Assembly (NCBI RefSeq): GCF_000003815.2
Contig: NC_049981.1
Coordinates: 29,180,700-29,207,728 of the forward strand
Reading direction: 5' to 3'
Source of the DNA: Branchiostoma floridae
Lineage: Eukaryota; Chordata; Leptocardii; Amphioxiformes; Branchiostomatidae
Length of the DNA stretch: 27,029 nucleotides
Below, piece by piece: positions 1 through 10,535 of this stretch. The notes under the pieces were generated by a model. It was given only the letters and a program-made list of their open reading frames with translations. It made no database searches and was not told where the DNA came from. Position numbers and translations under genes: made by a program. Numbering within the stretch: position 1 is the first letter of the stretch; each line of letters starts with the position of its first letter.

Positions 1-759
1 AAATCTATGGCATAATAACTATCTATCTCTCTTTCTATCTCTGGTTCACGGCGAAATATTGCTATTTGAATAGTGGATTCAGGTGACATGCTGTGCCCCC
101 GGGAAAATTGTGAAAGTCTAGAGTGACCTTCATTTTAGCTGGCAGACTAAGCTAAGTTTCATCGTAAAGGCAAGAATTTCTTACCCAGGGCAAGTAGTAA
201 ATTAATGAAATACTTCCCACTGTGGTCTGGTAAAGATTTTAGGGGCTTAAGATAGACTTTGGGCATCATAAATAGATTTAGCTCCACAGGGAGCCCGGAT
301 CTGGAAGCAGGCACCAACAAAAGCACGTAAAGATGTGTTATGGCCATTTCCAGCTTGATGTTGGTCCTCATTTCAACTGTATATCAAACAGAAGCCCAAT
401 TTTGATAGAAAATAAGTACTCAGTCTGTAAACCTGCACAAAGGGGCTTTATATACGATCTGTGCGCACATTCGGCCACCGCTGTTGGTCAGGTCATGAAA
501 CCACATCACTGATGATATGAATTTCCAACAGAGGTGAATCGCATTTTATTAAGGGCGATGCCTGCCAAACATATTTTGATTATTACAAGTGCCGAAGGCA
601 CGAGCCATCGCAGGGTAGCTCTGGAGGAATTTCAAATCTGGCCCCCCTGAATCGCCATTTCCTGTGTATATTTTGAGGAACAGATTTTGCTGGCAGACTA
701 AGCTAAACTTTTAATGAAATTTCTATCAGAGAAAACCATTTTTGAGGGCGACATTTATT
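1..759. other. no gene recognised; short direct repeat
   Basis: No convincing exon or RNA gene is visible. An 18-bp word reading GCTGGCAGACTAAGCTAA occurs at about 138-155 and again at 689-706. This stretch is therefore probably an old, diverged flank of the tandem array that follows. The open frames are short and carry no recognisable protein motif. Confidence 0.5.
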
Positions 760-2460
760 TTTATTAAGATGGCGGCCAATTTGGCACCAATGTTCTTGAC
801 GTAAGCATGCAGTGGTGTAACAGGCATGATGGAATTTATCAAAATTTCAATTGGTGAAAAATGTGCAAGAAATTGATTGATACAATGCTTTATTCTGGTT
901 TGGGGGATAGGCAACAACCTTCAACATATTTACCAGACCATGGTGCAGGCATTAGGTTTTGTTTGATTTATTTTAGGCGCACCTGTCTGACTGTTTTTCA
1001 AATTGGGCTAAATTTCTGCATCAATGCAAACAGACATGTAGAGAGAGAAAACACATTGTTAACAGTTAGTTCTTGGGAATAAAAATGTCTTTCACTGGTT
1101 ATGCTTCTTCATTACAAAGCAGTGAAGGACTTTTTTAATTATAATAAAAATGGCAGCCACTCTGGCGCCGGACCATCTGGTGCAGACCTTTAAACTTTTC
1201 GCTTGATTTTTTGTAGCCAAACTTTTCTCAACCAGGTTTCAAATCAGGCAAAGTTTCTGCCTGATGTTAAACAGAGAGAGAGAAGACATTGTAAGTCCTT
1301 GTGAAGTTGATGTCTCCCACCATTTATCCTTCACCAAGTGGTAAAAGACTTTTTGATAGTAAAAATGGCAGCCACTCTGGCCCCGGACCAAGATTCCGGT
1401 GCAGGCCTTAGGTTTTGCTTGATTTTTCTTATAAGACCTATTTTTTTTACTGGTTTCACATACAATTTGGTGAAAAATTTTGCTTTGAGGTTTAGGAAGA
1501 AAGAGAAGACATTGGAAGTTCTTGTGACTAAAAATATCTCCATCTGGTTATGCTTCATCATTACAAAGTGGTAACAGACTTATTTCATGTAGTAAAAATG
1601 GCAGCCACTCTGGCGCCGGACCATTCAATGTTTTTGCTTGATTTATCGTAGGCGTGTCTGTCATTGGAAGTTCTTGTGAATAAAAATATCTCCAACTGGT
1701 TATGCTTCATCATTACAAAGCAGTAACATACTTTTTTTTATAGTATGATGGCATCAACTCTGGGTCCGGACCATCTTGAATGTTTTTGATTGAATTATCG
1801 TAGGTGTGTCCCTCATTGAAAGTTCTTGTGAATAAAAACATCTCCAACTAGTTATGCTTCATGATTACAAAGTGGTAAAAGAGTTTTTTTATATAGTAAA
1901 AATGGCAGCAACTCTGGCGCCGGACCATTCAATGTTTTTGCTTAATTTATCGTTGGCGTGTCTGTAATTGGAAGTTCTTGTGAATAAAAATATCTCCAAC
2001 TGGTTATGCTTCATCATTACAAAGTGGTAAAATACTTTTTTTATAGAAAAGAATGGCAGCCACTTTGGCGCCTCACCATTCAATGTTTTTGCTTGATTTA
2101 TCGTAGGCATGTCTGTCATTGTAAGTTCTTGTAAATAAAAATATCTCCAACTGGTTATGCTTCATCATTACAAAGTGGTAAAATACTTTTTTTATAGTAA
2201 AAATGGCAGCCACTCTGGCGCCGGACCAACTTGAATGTTTTTGCTTGAATTATCGTAGGCGTGTCTGTCATTGTAAGTTCTTGTGAATAAAAATATCTCC
2301 AACTGGTTATGCTTCATCATTACAAAGCAATAATACTTTTTTTTAATAATAAGAAATGGCAGCCACTCTGGCACTGGACCATCTTGGATGTTTTTGCTTG
2401 ATTTTTTGTAGGCATGTCTGCTGTACAGCTTCAAATCGGGCAAAATTTCTGCTTCAAGGT
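760..2460 (+). repeat. tandem repeat array, family 1 (about 150-233 bp units)
   Basis: A conserved core AAAATGGCAGCCACTCTGGC begins (at its ATG) near 1150, 1365, 1598, 1748, 1902, 2053, 2203 and 2356. The last five intervals are 150-154 bp; the first two are 215 and 233 bp. An older relative of the core is at 769. Each unit also contains a T-rich run before the core and a segment like AAAATATCTCCAACTGGTTA after it. Short open frames here on both strands repeat with the units and are by-products of the array. This is a locally amplified satellite-like block; I see no transposon ends. Confidence 0.9.
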
Positions 2461-2559
2461 AACCAGGAAGAGAAAGGTGACATTCATCTTTAGAAGTTCT
2501 TGTGAATTATCAAACAAAATGTCTCCCACTAATATTTTCAACATTTCTAAAAAGTAGTG

Positions 2560-3262
2560 AAAGAAAGTTATTTTTCTCAGTAAAATGGTTCAGCCAGTTT
2601 GGCGCCAATGTTCTTACTTTGATGTGGCAGCTGTGAAACAGGGAATCCAGTGGATTGTGCTCTGTCTTATGCTACAATTTTTACTAGAAAGTGGTAAATA
2701 AAAGACTGAATTATTTTTTCTTAGTAAAATGGCTGCCAATTCGGCGCCAATGTTCTTGCTTTGATGTAAGTTAATGGCATCTTTGAAACATTGTTTGATT
2801 GTGCTCTGTCTTATTCTACATTTACTAGAAAGTGTTAAATAAAAAGACTAAATTATTTTTTCTTAGTAAAATGGCTGCCAATTTGGCGGCAATGTTCTTG
2901 CTTTGATGTAAGCTGGCAGCTGTGAAACATGGAATCCGATGGATTGTGCTCTGTCTTATTCTACATTACTGAAAAGTAGTAAATAAAATTAAAATTATTT
3001 TTTCTTAGTAAAATGGCGGCCAATTTGGCGGCAATGTTCTTGCTTTGATGTAAGCTGGCAGCTGTGAAACATGGAATCCGATGGATTGTGCTCTGTCTTA
3101 TTCTACATTACTGGAAAGTAGTAAATAAAATTAAAATCATTTTTTCTTAGTAAATTAAGGGCTGCCAATACGGCGCCAATGTTCTTGCTTTGATGTAAGT
3201 TGGCATCTTTGAAGCATTGTTGGATTGTGCTCTGTCTTATTATGTTTACCTTCACAGAAGGT
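2560..3262 (+). repeat. tandem repeat array, family 2 (about 142 bp units)
   Basis: Units with a core like AAAATGGCTGCCAATTCGGC start (ATG) near 2585, 2729, 2871 and 3013, with a damaged one near 3155. Spacing is 142-144 bp. The core is clearly related to family 1 but the rest of the unit differs: it carries TTGTGCTCTGTCTTATTCTA and a TGATGTAAG word. The array ends near a small hairpin TACCTTC-ACA-GAAGGTA at about 3248-3264. Several units place a TTTTTTCTTAG acceptor-like string 41 nt before a GTAAG donor-like string; see findings. Confidence 0.9.
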
Positions 3263-5118
3263 ACACATATTGTTTTTGCTCAGACGTTTTTTTTTTCCGC
3301 GCACCTCAAAAACATGAATATCTCCGAAAGTAGAGCTTGGATTAACTTGAAAGCCAGAGTTATCTGGTAGGCCTGTACATAACGCACTGCACCGTGGTCA
3401 TTCGGGCCCACATAGACCCAAAATAATGATTTTATGGAGCAAAAAAGGGTGAAAAAAATAGCAATTTTAACACAAAATCGAACTTTAGAACACCTCTGGA
3501 ATCTTGGAACGTTGTTCGAAACGAGGTCAACGACCGCCGCAGCTATCGAACAAGCCGCCGCGCCAGCAGAAGGAAATATAATACCCCAAAAGTATCGAAA
3601 TGTGTGGAGAGGTAGGTCACTAATTGTATGAATATATATCAAGTCAAGATTAAGTGTCTGTTGGGCATATTATTTTTGATTTTGTTTAAGTTCAGTAACC
3701 TGAACGAGCCAGTTGTACCTTATCTCTAAGCTATCCAAACATTGATATGATTCTATGTTGTATTCGATCGAGTTACGTCAAATCGACAACACACACGGTG
3801 TCATACATTGTATGCCAGCACTAGTCTTTTGATTCAACTGTTTTTACAAGGTTGCATGCTCACGCACTAATTTGTAAACAAACGCATACCGTCGACAGAG
3901 AGAATACGGAATGGTGTATAGTTAACCAAATTTTGAGTAAACAAGAAAAATTGTGCACAAAAACATGCTCTGCGTTACACGCAAGGTCACTGCGTATTGG
4001 CGGCTTTTACGCACGAAGATCGTCATCCAAACTGAAAATTTACATTTGAGACATATTAGGTATGCAAAACACAAACGAGGGACTTGAGGATTTTATTTCG
4101 CAAATAAACTGACCTGAACAAGCAAGATAAACCGCAACGTGGAACGCCCTCCATCCCCATCGTACGTCGTCATAATTTCCGTTCACCATGTTCATCATGC
4201 AGTAACGTTACCACAACGCTGGGTTGATCCCGATTCACAAGTGAAGCACGAAACGGAGTCACGGTTAAGTACATTTCACCTACATACAGCTTTATACGCG
4301 TCGGGAGAGTTTGTGGCCTTTCACAGCACAAGCACAAAATGGGACTGTTTACGCCCCTTGTTGCATTCCAAGGTCGGTGAAGCCATGCCAACGTTCACGA
4401 TCTGTTACTTCGTACCTCAATGACAGTAAAAACTTCATTTCACAGCCAAAGGCTCCGGAGTATGAACGCGCAAAATTCTACATCTTTGTCACAACAACGA
4501 ACAAAATTCCCGCCCATGGCAACACCGGAAACTAAATATGATGACCTTTGCCGTCTGATCGGCACCGCATTTGATCTCAAAGTACGCGGCAAATGCCTTG
4601 TTATTCCAGTCAGTTCAGTGCAAAGTCATGATATACTTTGAACCACATTTGTTTTTTACTCCGCTTAAGTTGCTAGTGTTTTACCCGGTTTGTTTTTGGA
4701 CAGGCAAGGAGAAATTACTTTCAATGATGTTCGTGTTATGATGCATTCAGTGATTTACATATTCTCAGATCGAACCGCTGCCTGTCAATCAAGTTGCGAA
4801 CGTCCTGGGAATCTAAGGTTTCATACAGACATGTTTGCTACATCAATATCCGTCGCATGCCGGCTTGTGTATCGTTAGCCGGCCACCGGGGATTTTCCAA
4901 GCTCAAATTTATACGTCGTGCCTCAAATCTAAGGGGTTTTATGCCTCATCTGTAAAACAATTAAATTTGCATGGCGATTTTTTAGTAAGGTAAATGTAAG
5001 ATGTGCCACAACGTAGCGACCATGCTTCGAACGTAACGTGTTAACCATTTTTAAAGCTCAAATTTTCTTGGCGACGCAAAACTTGCAATTGGCTACTGTA
5101 CACAATCCTATGAATCCC
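3263..5118. other. no gene recognised up to the assembly gap
   Basis: Short open frames (65-120 codons) occur on both strands, for example 3280-3642 minus and 4139-4423 plus. None has a motif I recognise, good splice borders or a clear codon bias. Base composition is somewhat less AT-rich than the preceding array. I see nothing here that I can name. Confidence 0.45.
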
Positions 5119-5633
5119 NNNNNNNNNNNNNNNNNNNNNNNNNNNNNNNNNNNNNNNNNNNNNNNNNNNNNNNNNNNNNNNNNNNNNNNNNNNNNNNNNN
5201 NNNNNNNNNNNNNNNNNNNNNNNNNNNNNNNNNNNNNNNNNNNNNNNNNNNNNNNNNNNNNNNNNNNNNNNNNNNNNNNNNNNNNNNNNNNNNNNNNNNN
5301 NNNNNNNNNNNNNNNNNNNNNNNNNNNNNNNNNNNNNNNNNNNNNNNNNNNNNNNNNNNNNNNNNNNNNNNNNNNNNNNNNNNNNNNNNNNNNNNNNNNN
5401 NNNNNNNNNNNNNNNNNNNNNNNNNNNNNNNNNNNNNNNNNNNNNNNNNNNNNNNNNNNNNNNNNNNNNNNNNNNNNNNNNNNNNNNNNNNNNNNNNNNN
5501 NNNNNNNNNNNNNNNNNNNNNNNNNNNNNNNNNNNNNNNNNNNNNNNNNNNNNNNNNNNNNNNNNNNNNNNNNNNNNNNNNNNNNNNNNNNNNNNNNNNN
5601 NNNNNNNNNNNNNNNNNNNNNNNNNNNNNNNNN
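5119..5633. other. assembly gap (Ns)
   Basis: 515 consecutive N characters. All open frames running through it are artefacts of undetermined bases. The true length of the missing sequence is unknown. Confidence 0.99.
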
Positions 5634-5686
5634 GCACCCATATTGACGGCACCGACAATGACGGAAAGGACAAAATCTAACTTATA

Positions 5687-6587
5687 CAGTCAAACCTGTC
5701 TATAGCGGCCACTCAAGGGACTGGTCAAAATTGGCCACTATAGAGAGGTGGCCACTATAGAGAATATGCTAATTAATTGACCACAAGCAATAAGTTACAC
5801 ATGGTTTTAGTACCCACTGATCTTTATTCACATAATACAGTACTGTACATGTACTGCAATGTTTTTACACTATATGTATTAAGAAAACAAAAGCTATAAA
5901 AAGTTTTAAATGTTCTACAGTTGATATTGTCTGAAGAGACCGATATCGTCATATTTCTTTGAACTTTCGTCTTGTATCCTTTGATACTTCGCCGTCCGTG
6001 TGTTCCCTCCCGCGTTCACACGTCAGGTTCGCCCATTATGCTAATGTGGTACAAGAAAAGTCTCGTCATTTTAGACTTATCTCTTAATAAATGTAAGAAT
6101 AAAATCCACCATAGTCTGAAGTTCATATCATTTTGTCTTTGTAACAATTCATTTAGAAAGTTTTTGTGATAAAAATTAACCTAAGCGATAGTGTATTAGA
6201 ACGTAACTTTAACGCAATTTACCTCTGTAATATTGGTGTCGTCTATTGACCTTATATGACCTCGCTTGTCGGCGGGTATGGGTAGCGCCAGTTTACGAAG
6301 TTTTGTTTTGAAAATAAATCAAAGAGGTTTTAAATCCGGCGTAGGGTGACGATACGGCAGCTGTATATGGCCGAACGCGTGCCGAAACATAGATCAGCGG
6401 TCCGCGTGGCCGTAATCGGCAGTGTTTTTGTACCTGCGGGCCCGGAAATCGTGTGGCCGTGGCCGCGTTGGACAGGTGGCCGCTAAGCCTATTTCTTAAT
6501 CATTACGAATCCAAGGGACCGACAAAAAGTGGCCACTATGGGCAGGTGGCCGTTATGCAAAGGTGGCCGCTAATACAGGTTTGACTG
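5687..6587. mobile_element. non-autonomous TIR DNA transposon with TA target duplication
   Basis: The left end reads CAGTCAAACCTGTCTATAGC and the right end is its inverse (ending ...ACAGGTTTGACTG). Both are directly flanked by TA (5685-5686 and 6588-6589). Subterminal blocks repeat the word GTGGCCACTATAG and its variants at both ends. No transposase-like open frame is present in about 900 bp, so it must be moved in trans. A TA target duplication is typical of Tc1/mariner-type and some other superfamilies; I cannot assign the family from this alone. Confidence 0.85.
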
Positions 6588-6589
6588 TA

Positions 6590-7770
6590 CATGTGTATTC
6601 AACTTCCACTGAACTTCGCCGCGCGCGCTCTGCACCAAATCGGAGCACGAGACTAAGGCCACACCAAGTACATTTTATGGATGACATCATCGTGCGCATT
6701 AATTTTCGCCTGATTTAAGGAAAAAAAAAAGAATTTTTTCCTTCTGCAGGGATGGTCAACATGACGATAAAATACCAAGAAGAGCAAATGTGTTGTAGCC
6801 TTATAGTTGTACTTGTAGAAGGGACACTTCCAAGGTACCCGAGACTGTAGTTGTAGAAAAGAAACTTATTGGATAGTTGTAAAAGTGAAACCAATATGGA
6901 AGCTATGAGTGTGGCTACCAACTTTGTTGGTTGATGCCAGTCTACCACACTAGTGTCACTTTTACTACACCAGTACATGTCTTAAATACAGGAATGAATG
7001 CCTTCTTGGCTCTGATACCATGTTTTGTCCCTTTATTTCTTTTTACAACAGTCATCACAACTTTATGGTGCCTATTTTTGAAAATGTAGCCAACTTTTTT
7101 TCACCCATCTTGTTTTTTTTCGCCCTATCGCACTATTTTTGCAATCTGCAGAGGATGTCATCCATAAAATTTACTTGCTGTGGCCTGATAGATTTCAAAG
7201 CTTTTTTTAAACATTTGATTACATATCGTTGAAGGAAACCAATTTTGTCCATGGCTCTCTCCCCAATTTCCAAGTAGAAATGTTAGGCTAGACCATGTGA
7301 AGGTAAACATTCTGTATTTGCTTGCAAATGTTACCTTTCTAGTTTCTGGTACCTTCGCTCTTACGGTGGTTTCTATGACGTCACAAGTAAGATATAATCT
7401 ACGTCGATGAAGGTTAGACATTCAGGCTCTTATCAAGAACGCAAATCACCTTGTCTTGACTTAGTTTGTAATGAACCATCCTTGAATTGTCTTCAGCTCT
7501 TTAAGATATCAATTCAAAGTTTGGTAAATCCTAATGTTCAGTGTCCAGCTGCTGACTAAAGACAGCGGGTCCTGTCTGAAACGTCTGGCCGTTTCCAATT
7601 TCTATCCAGTTGCTTGGGTAACTATTACTTTGCGAATAATATACATATTCTCTTGAAATCCTGGTTGTACAAATATGCAGCCCTGCAAAATATATTTACT
7701 AGATATTCACAAACAAACTGGTGAATATGCAGAAATTAGAGGGGCGAGTAGGAACAGAAACAAAGAAATA
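6590..7770. other. gene-poor; possible retroelement 3' remnant
   Basis: No exon is recognised. Two short motifs, GATGAAGGTTAGACATTCAG near 7407 and the hairpin-like GACAGCGGGTCCTGTCTGAA near 7561, resemble tail sequences often seen at the 3' ends of invertebrate retroelements. That resemblance is from memory and is weak. The open frames at 6715-6978 and 7158-7421 (minus) show no recognised domain. Confidence 0.3.
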
Positions 7771-7845
7771 TGCCGACATCCGGGATCGAACCCGGGTCGG
7801 CAGATTACAAACAAGCAGCGAAACCACTGCGCTAGAAAGGCTGAT
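7771..7845 (-). repeat. tRNA-derived SINE head
   Basis: Read on the minus strand this has an A-box-like TAGCGCAGTGGTTT and a strong B-box CGGGTTCGATCCCG, the internal RNA polymerase III promoter elements of tRNA genes. The T arm pairs well, but the 5' acceptor segment does not pair with the 3' TGTCGGC, and the anticodon stem is poor. I therefore read it as a SINE head, not a working tRNA. Confidence 0.6.
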
Positions 7846-7897
7846 CAGCCGATTCACGCGGTAGTTTGACGCTACTTAGCCCCCTCCCTCCCAACCC

Positions 7898-8034
7898 TAA
7901 TCTCCAACCAGATCCACGGTGCGTAATGTATAGTATCAAACTTCTCCGGTGCCCGTTTGACTCCCTTAGCCGGCTACACTCCTTGGCCAGCTTTGATACT
8001 ATCTTATGGCACCGTAGGATCTGCTTGGAGATTA
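7898..8034. mobile_element. short palindromic MITE, TAATCTCC ends (copy 1)
   Basis: The element begins TAATCTCCAACCAGATCC and ends GGATCTGCTTGGAGATTA. A further inner inverted pair, AGTATCAAA and TTTGATACT, lies inside. Total length is 137 bp with no coding capacity. A close copy lies at 25319-25446 and a related one at 8675-8832. I associate this sequence with lancelet genomes from memory, without a named family. Confidence 0.85.
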
Positions 8035-8098
8035 TCCCAACCCCACTATTACAAATACTATATCTTTGTTGTACACTTTCTTTACTGCTTCCTGTCGT

Positions 8099-8165
8099 CT
8101 TTTCCGGCTTTCTTAGAAAATAGTTGGCGTACTTCCGATTGGATTTTGAACCTGTCCTCAGAGGC
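8099..8165. repeat. dispersed repeat R, copy 1
   Basis: Contains CTTTTCCGGCTTTCTTAGAA followed by TTGGCGTACTTCCGATTGGA and a TTTTGAACCTG tail. The same order of blocks recurs at 8862-8925 and, partly, at 9278-9323. Copies 1 and 2 both follow a TAATCTCC-ended MITE, so the true repeat unit probably includes the MITE. Confidence 0.65.
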
Positions 8166-8674
8166 CGGTTTTGTTAATGTGCCATCGCTCAACTGATGAG
8201 TCAGCTATCAATCGCCCACGAGTCATGTGGATACCGGCCTAGCGCCCACGCGTCTTTGTTTAGTAGACTGGTTTATTCAACAAATATGATAAATCAAAAG
8301 CGGTCTTGCAGCCCGAAGGGCTGAATTGCACTGGTTGGCAGTCTTTTTGTACATTCTTTTACACAAACATGATTATAGGATAAACAAATGCGAAGTATAC
8401 AGCTTATTACAATTTAAAATGCAAACCATTAATACGTAGCACCGTCGTTAAAAGTAAATCAGAACTATTTACAACAACATTTTACATTGTTGGACTGTGT
8501 GTTGATCAAACGTGCCATATATGGGACGGCGCTGTTCTATATCGCTCTGTTCTACAATGAACCAAGTCCAAGTTGTTTGAGGAGCGGGTCTGTCAGCCAC
8601 TAATACTCTGTCTGTCCGGTGGCAGGAGGTGACGGTACTGGCTGGATGTTAGAAGGGACTTAGCGGACTTAGTT
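8166..8674. other. no gene recognised
   Basis: Holds a CAGCCCGAAGGGCTG palindrome near 8310 and AT-rich sequence beyond it. Nothing coding is visible. It could be part of the larger repeat that joins the two MITE copies. Confidence 0.4.
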
Positions 8675-8832
8675 TAATCTCCGAGCAGATCACTACCTAC
8701 TGGGGCTAGCGATATCAATCCGGCTAGCAATATCCATTTACTCCAGTAGGCCTATTAAGCAATGTCAAGCAATCTCCATTAATTTGCCCCAACTGGACAT
8801 TAGTAACAGGCTTGAGATTTGCTCGGAGATTA
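8675..8832. mobile_element. TAATCTCC-ended MITE, diverged relative (copy 2)
   Basis: Starts TAATCTCCGAGCAGATC and ends GATTTGCTCGGAGATTA, an inverted pair of about 17 bp with mismatches. The interior differs from copies 1 and 3 and holds two short GCTAGC(A/G)ATATC words. No open frame of note. Confidence 0.7.
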
Positions 8833-8861
8833 AGATTTGTTCACTTCCCTTGTTCATAACG

Positions 8862-8925
8862 CCTTTTCCGGCTTTCCCAGAAAAGAGTAGATGGCATATT
8901 TCCAATAAACTTTTGGACCCGGCCT
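8862..8925. repeat. dispersed repeat R, copy 2
   Basis: CCTTTTCCGGCTTTCCCAGA followed by a GGCATATTTCCAATAAAC block and TTTTGGACCCGGCC. Same order of blocks as at 8099-8165. Confidence 0.65.
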
Positions 8926-9639
8926 CGTGCGGATTGCTAGACTTTCGTGGCTCAGCCCCTCATCTCACCATCATCATTTTGTGCCGGAAGTTCCCGTCCT
9001 CTACAGCTTTCTCTAGTATTTGACCTGCACCCAACATTGCAGATTGCTGAAAAAAGTCATTCCATGCTGTCCAGCCGGGTTTAGATGGGCGCCGGATCTT
9101 ACTAGATGCGCGCCGGTTTGCGCCCACTGCAAGAATTTCTGGCGCCATTCCAGTTTTTTTTTACTATAGTTTAACAGGGGCTTATTGAAGGAGCGTTTGT
9201 TGAAGTCCAAGTTGTCCACGGTCTTGTGAGGTGCTCATGTTATGGCACAAAGATTGATTTCATGCCACGTTGCGATGAGAAAAAGGTTGGCGTACTTCCA
9301 ATGAACTTTTGAATCTGGCCCGGTTTGCCGAGTCAGCTCCCCCAAGTAACATGTAGTGTATAAAACATGCCACACAAGAACTTGTTGTTGGCGTTTCGAG
9401 GCGCATGCGAAGTAAGCAGTCACGCCCCTGGTTGTGGTAATGGAACGCCCGACTCCAATGCCACAACCATTACCTAACAAGCTTAAGGCCAAGAACCTAA
9501 GATTACACCTGCATGCACCCGGGCCAGAACTGACGCGGTGGTCCAGCACAGCAGAACCTGGCTAGCGTCGCGGCTGTAGAGTTGACCATAGTCACTGGAA
9601 GTGCGGCCCTGGATTCGGTCAACGTGAGAATATCGGCGC
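8926..9639. other. no gene; third partial copy of repeat R at 9278-9323
   Basis: The open frames on the minus strand (for example 9235-9549) have no recognisable domain. A partial copy of repeat R, GTTGGCGTACTTCCAATGAA then TTTTGAATCTGGCC, is at 9278-9323. Otherwise nothing can be named. Confidence 0.45.
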
Positions 9640-9940
9640 AGTGATCCTGTACGTATGTAAGGGTGCCTAGGTATACATACAAATTTTACGATATTATTAC
9701 GAGTTTTATGGAATGAATATACGATCTTTGCTATTAGCAAGTTTGAATTCGTTAAGTATTACGTACAATTCGTATGTTTTAGTAGTGGATCGTATGAATT
9801 GCTTTACTACTGTATTCCGTAAAACTAAAGAATGTATTCCGTAAAACTCGTAGCTATTCCGTAAAACTCATATGTACTCCATTCAACTCGTATGTATTCC
9901 GTAAAACTCATATGTACTTCCGAAAATTTCGTATAAAGGA
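9640..9940. repeat. short imperfect tandem/inverted repeats
   Basis: The word TATTCCGTAAAACTCGTATG and its variants occur about six times between 9760 and 9940. An inverted relative, CGAGTTTTATGGAATGAATA, lies at about 9700. Part of the block therefore faces the other way, a hairpin-prone arrangement. It abuts the truncated ribonucleotide reductase fragment. Confidence 0.75.
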
Positions 9941-9969
9941 CTAGGTCCCTGTTCTATCTCGTATCATAG

Positions 9970-10218
9970 AGTCTTTCCCTCCAGAGAAATGTTCTCCATG
10001 AAGTCAAAGGGGTTCTCGCTGTTGTAAAGCTTACTGCACATGAGTTCTCCCAGCAGCCTATCTGCGACAAACTCAATGTACTGTTTCATCAAGTCTTGAT
10101 TCATCCCAATCAGCTTCACAGGAAGAGCTTCCGTCAGGAACTCTTGCTCAATCTTAACAGCATCGTCGATAATCTGGTTAATGCGCTCTTGACTAGGCTT
10201 ATTGATCAGGTAGCTGAC
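9970..10218 (-). pseudogene. fragment of ribonucleotide reductase small subunit (R2)
   Basis: About 83 codons on the minus strand match the C-terminal part of eukaryotic class I ribonucleotide reductase R2. Runs such as [34 protein letters not shown] and [16 protein letters not shown] are near-diagnostic of this enzyme, which reduces ribonucleotides for DNA synthesis. The match starts around VSYLINKPS and stops abruptly after GKT. There the frame continues one codon to a stop, with no GT donor at the break and none of the FFEKR continuation seen in the family. The upstream codons do not match R2 and no convincing acceptor precedes the match. The piece lacks most of the iron-binding helices, so it cannot be an enzyme. 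The frame is intact inside the match, suggesting a recent fragment. It could instead be one exon of a real gene with unusual borders. Confidence 0.75.
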
Positions 10219-10446
10219 CATATGATTTGCGATTACCGGTACATAAGATATGATCATTTGAAAACTATGTCGCATCAGTTGTTCAAATTCTCATGATCAG
10301 GGGACGATCAGTTCTGTTAAATGTGATAATTACCAGTGTGTGTTCAACAGGGAGATAATGGACTAGTATGCTAGAGTGTGGGCAGCTAGCATACTCTGTC
10401 TCGAGTGCTCGACAAGGATTGCATTATGTACTTATCTTTTAAAGTC
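10219..10446. other. no feature recognised
   Basis: A TGATCA-rich stretch without exon-like borders. Nothing nameable between the R2 fragment and the SINE. Confidence 0.4.
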
Positions 10447-10535
10447 TTTGGTATGAGTCGGCCTGGTATCGAACTCACGACCTGCCGAATGCAAGGTTCA
10501 CCCCATTCACTTGGCCATTGCGCAAGTTTACAACC
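10447..10535 (-). repeat. tRNA-derived SINE-like fragment
   Basis: On the minus strand it carries an A-box-like GCGCAATGGCCAAGTGA and a B-box-like GTGAGTTCGATACC about 40 nt later, followed by AGGCCGACTCATACC. The spacing fits an RNA polymerase III promoter of tRNA origin. No tRNA cloverleaf is obvious. Confidence 0.55.

Noticed and set aside
1331-2443. Repeated minus-strand frames containing MMKHNQLEIFLFTRT
   Set aside because: They recur with the tandem units and have no independent support; this is a shadow of the array.
4139-4641. Chain of overlapping plus-strand frames as a multi-exon gene
   Set aside because: No homology, no consistent splice sites, and no codon bias could be seen by eye.
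5038-5673. Open frames crossing the N block
   Set aside because: Ns do not encode stops, so the length is artificial; no motif is seen in the few real codons.
7771-7845. Functional tRNA gene on the minus strand
   Set aside because: A and B boxes are good, but the acceptor and anticodon stems do not pair, so it is taken as a SINE head.
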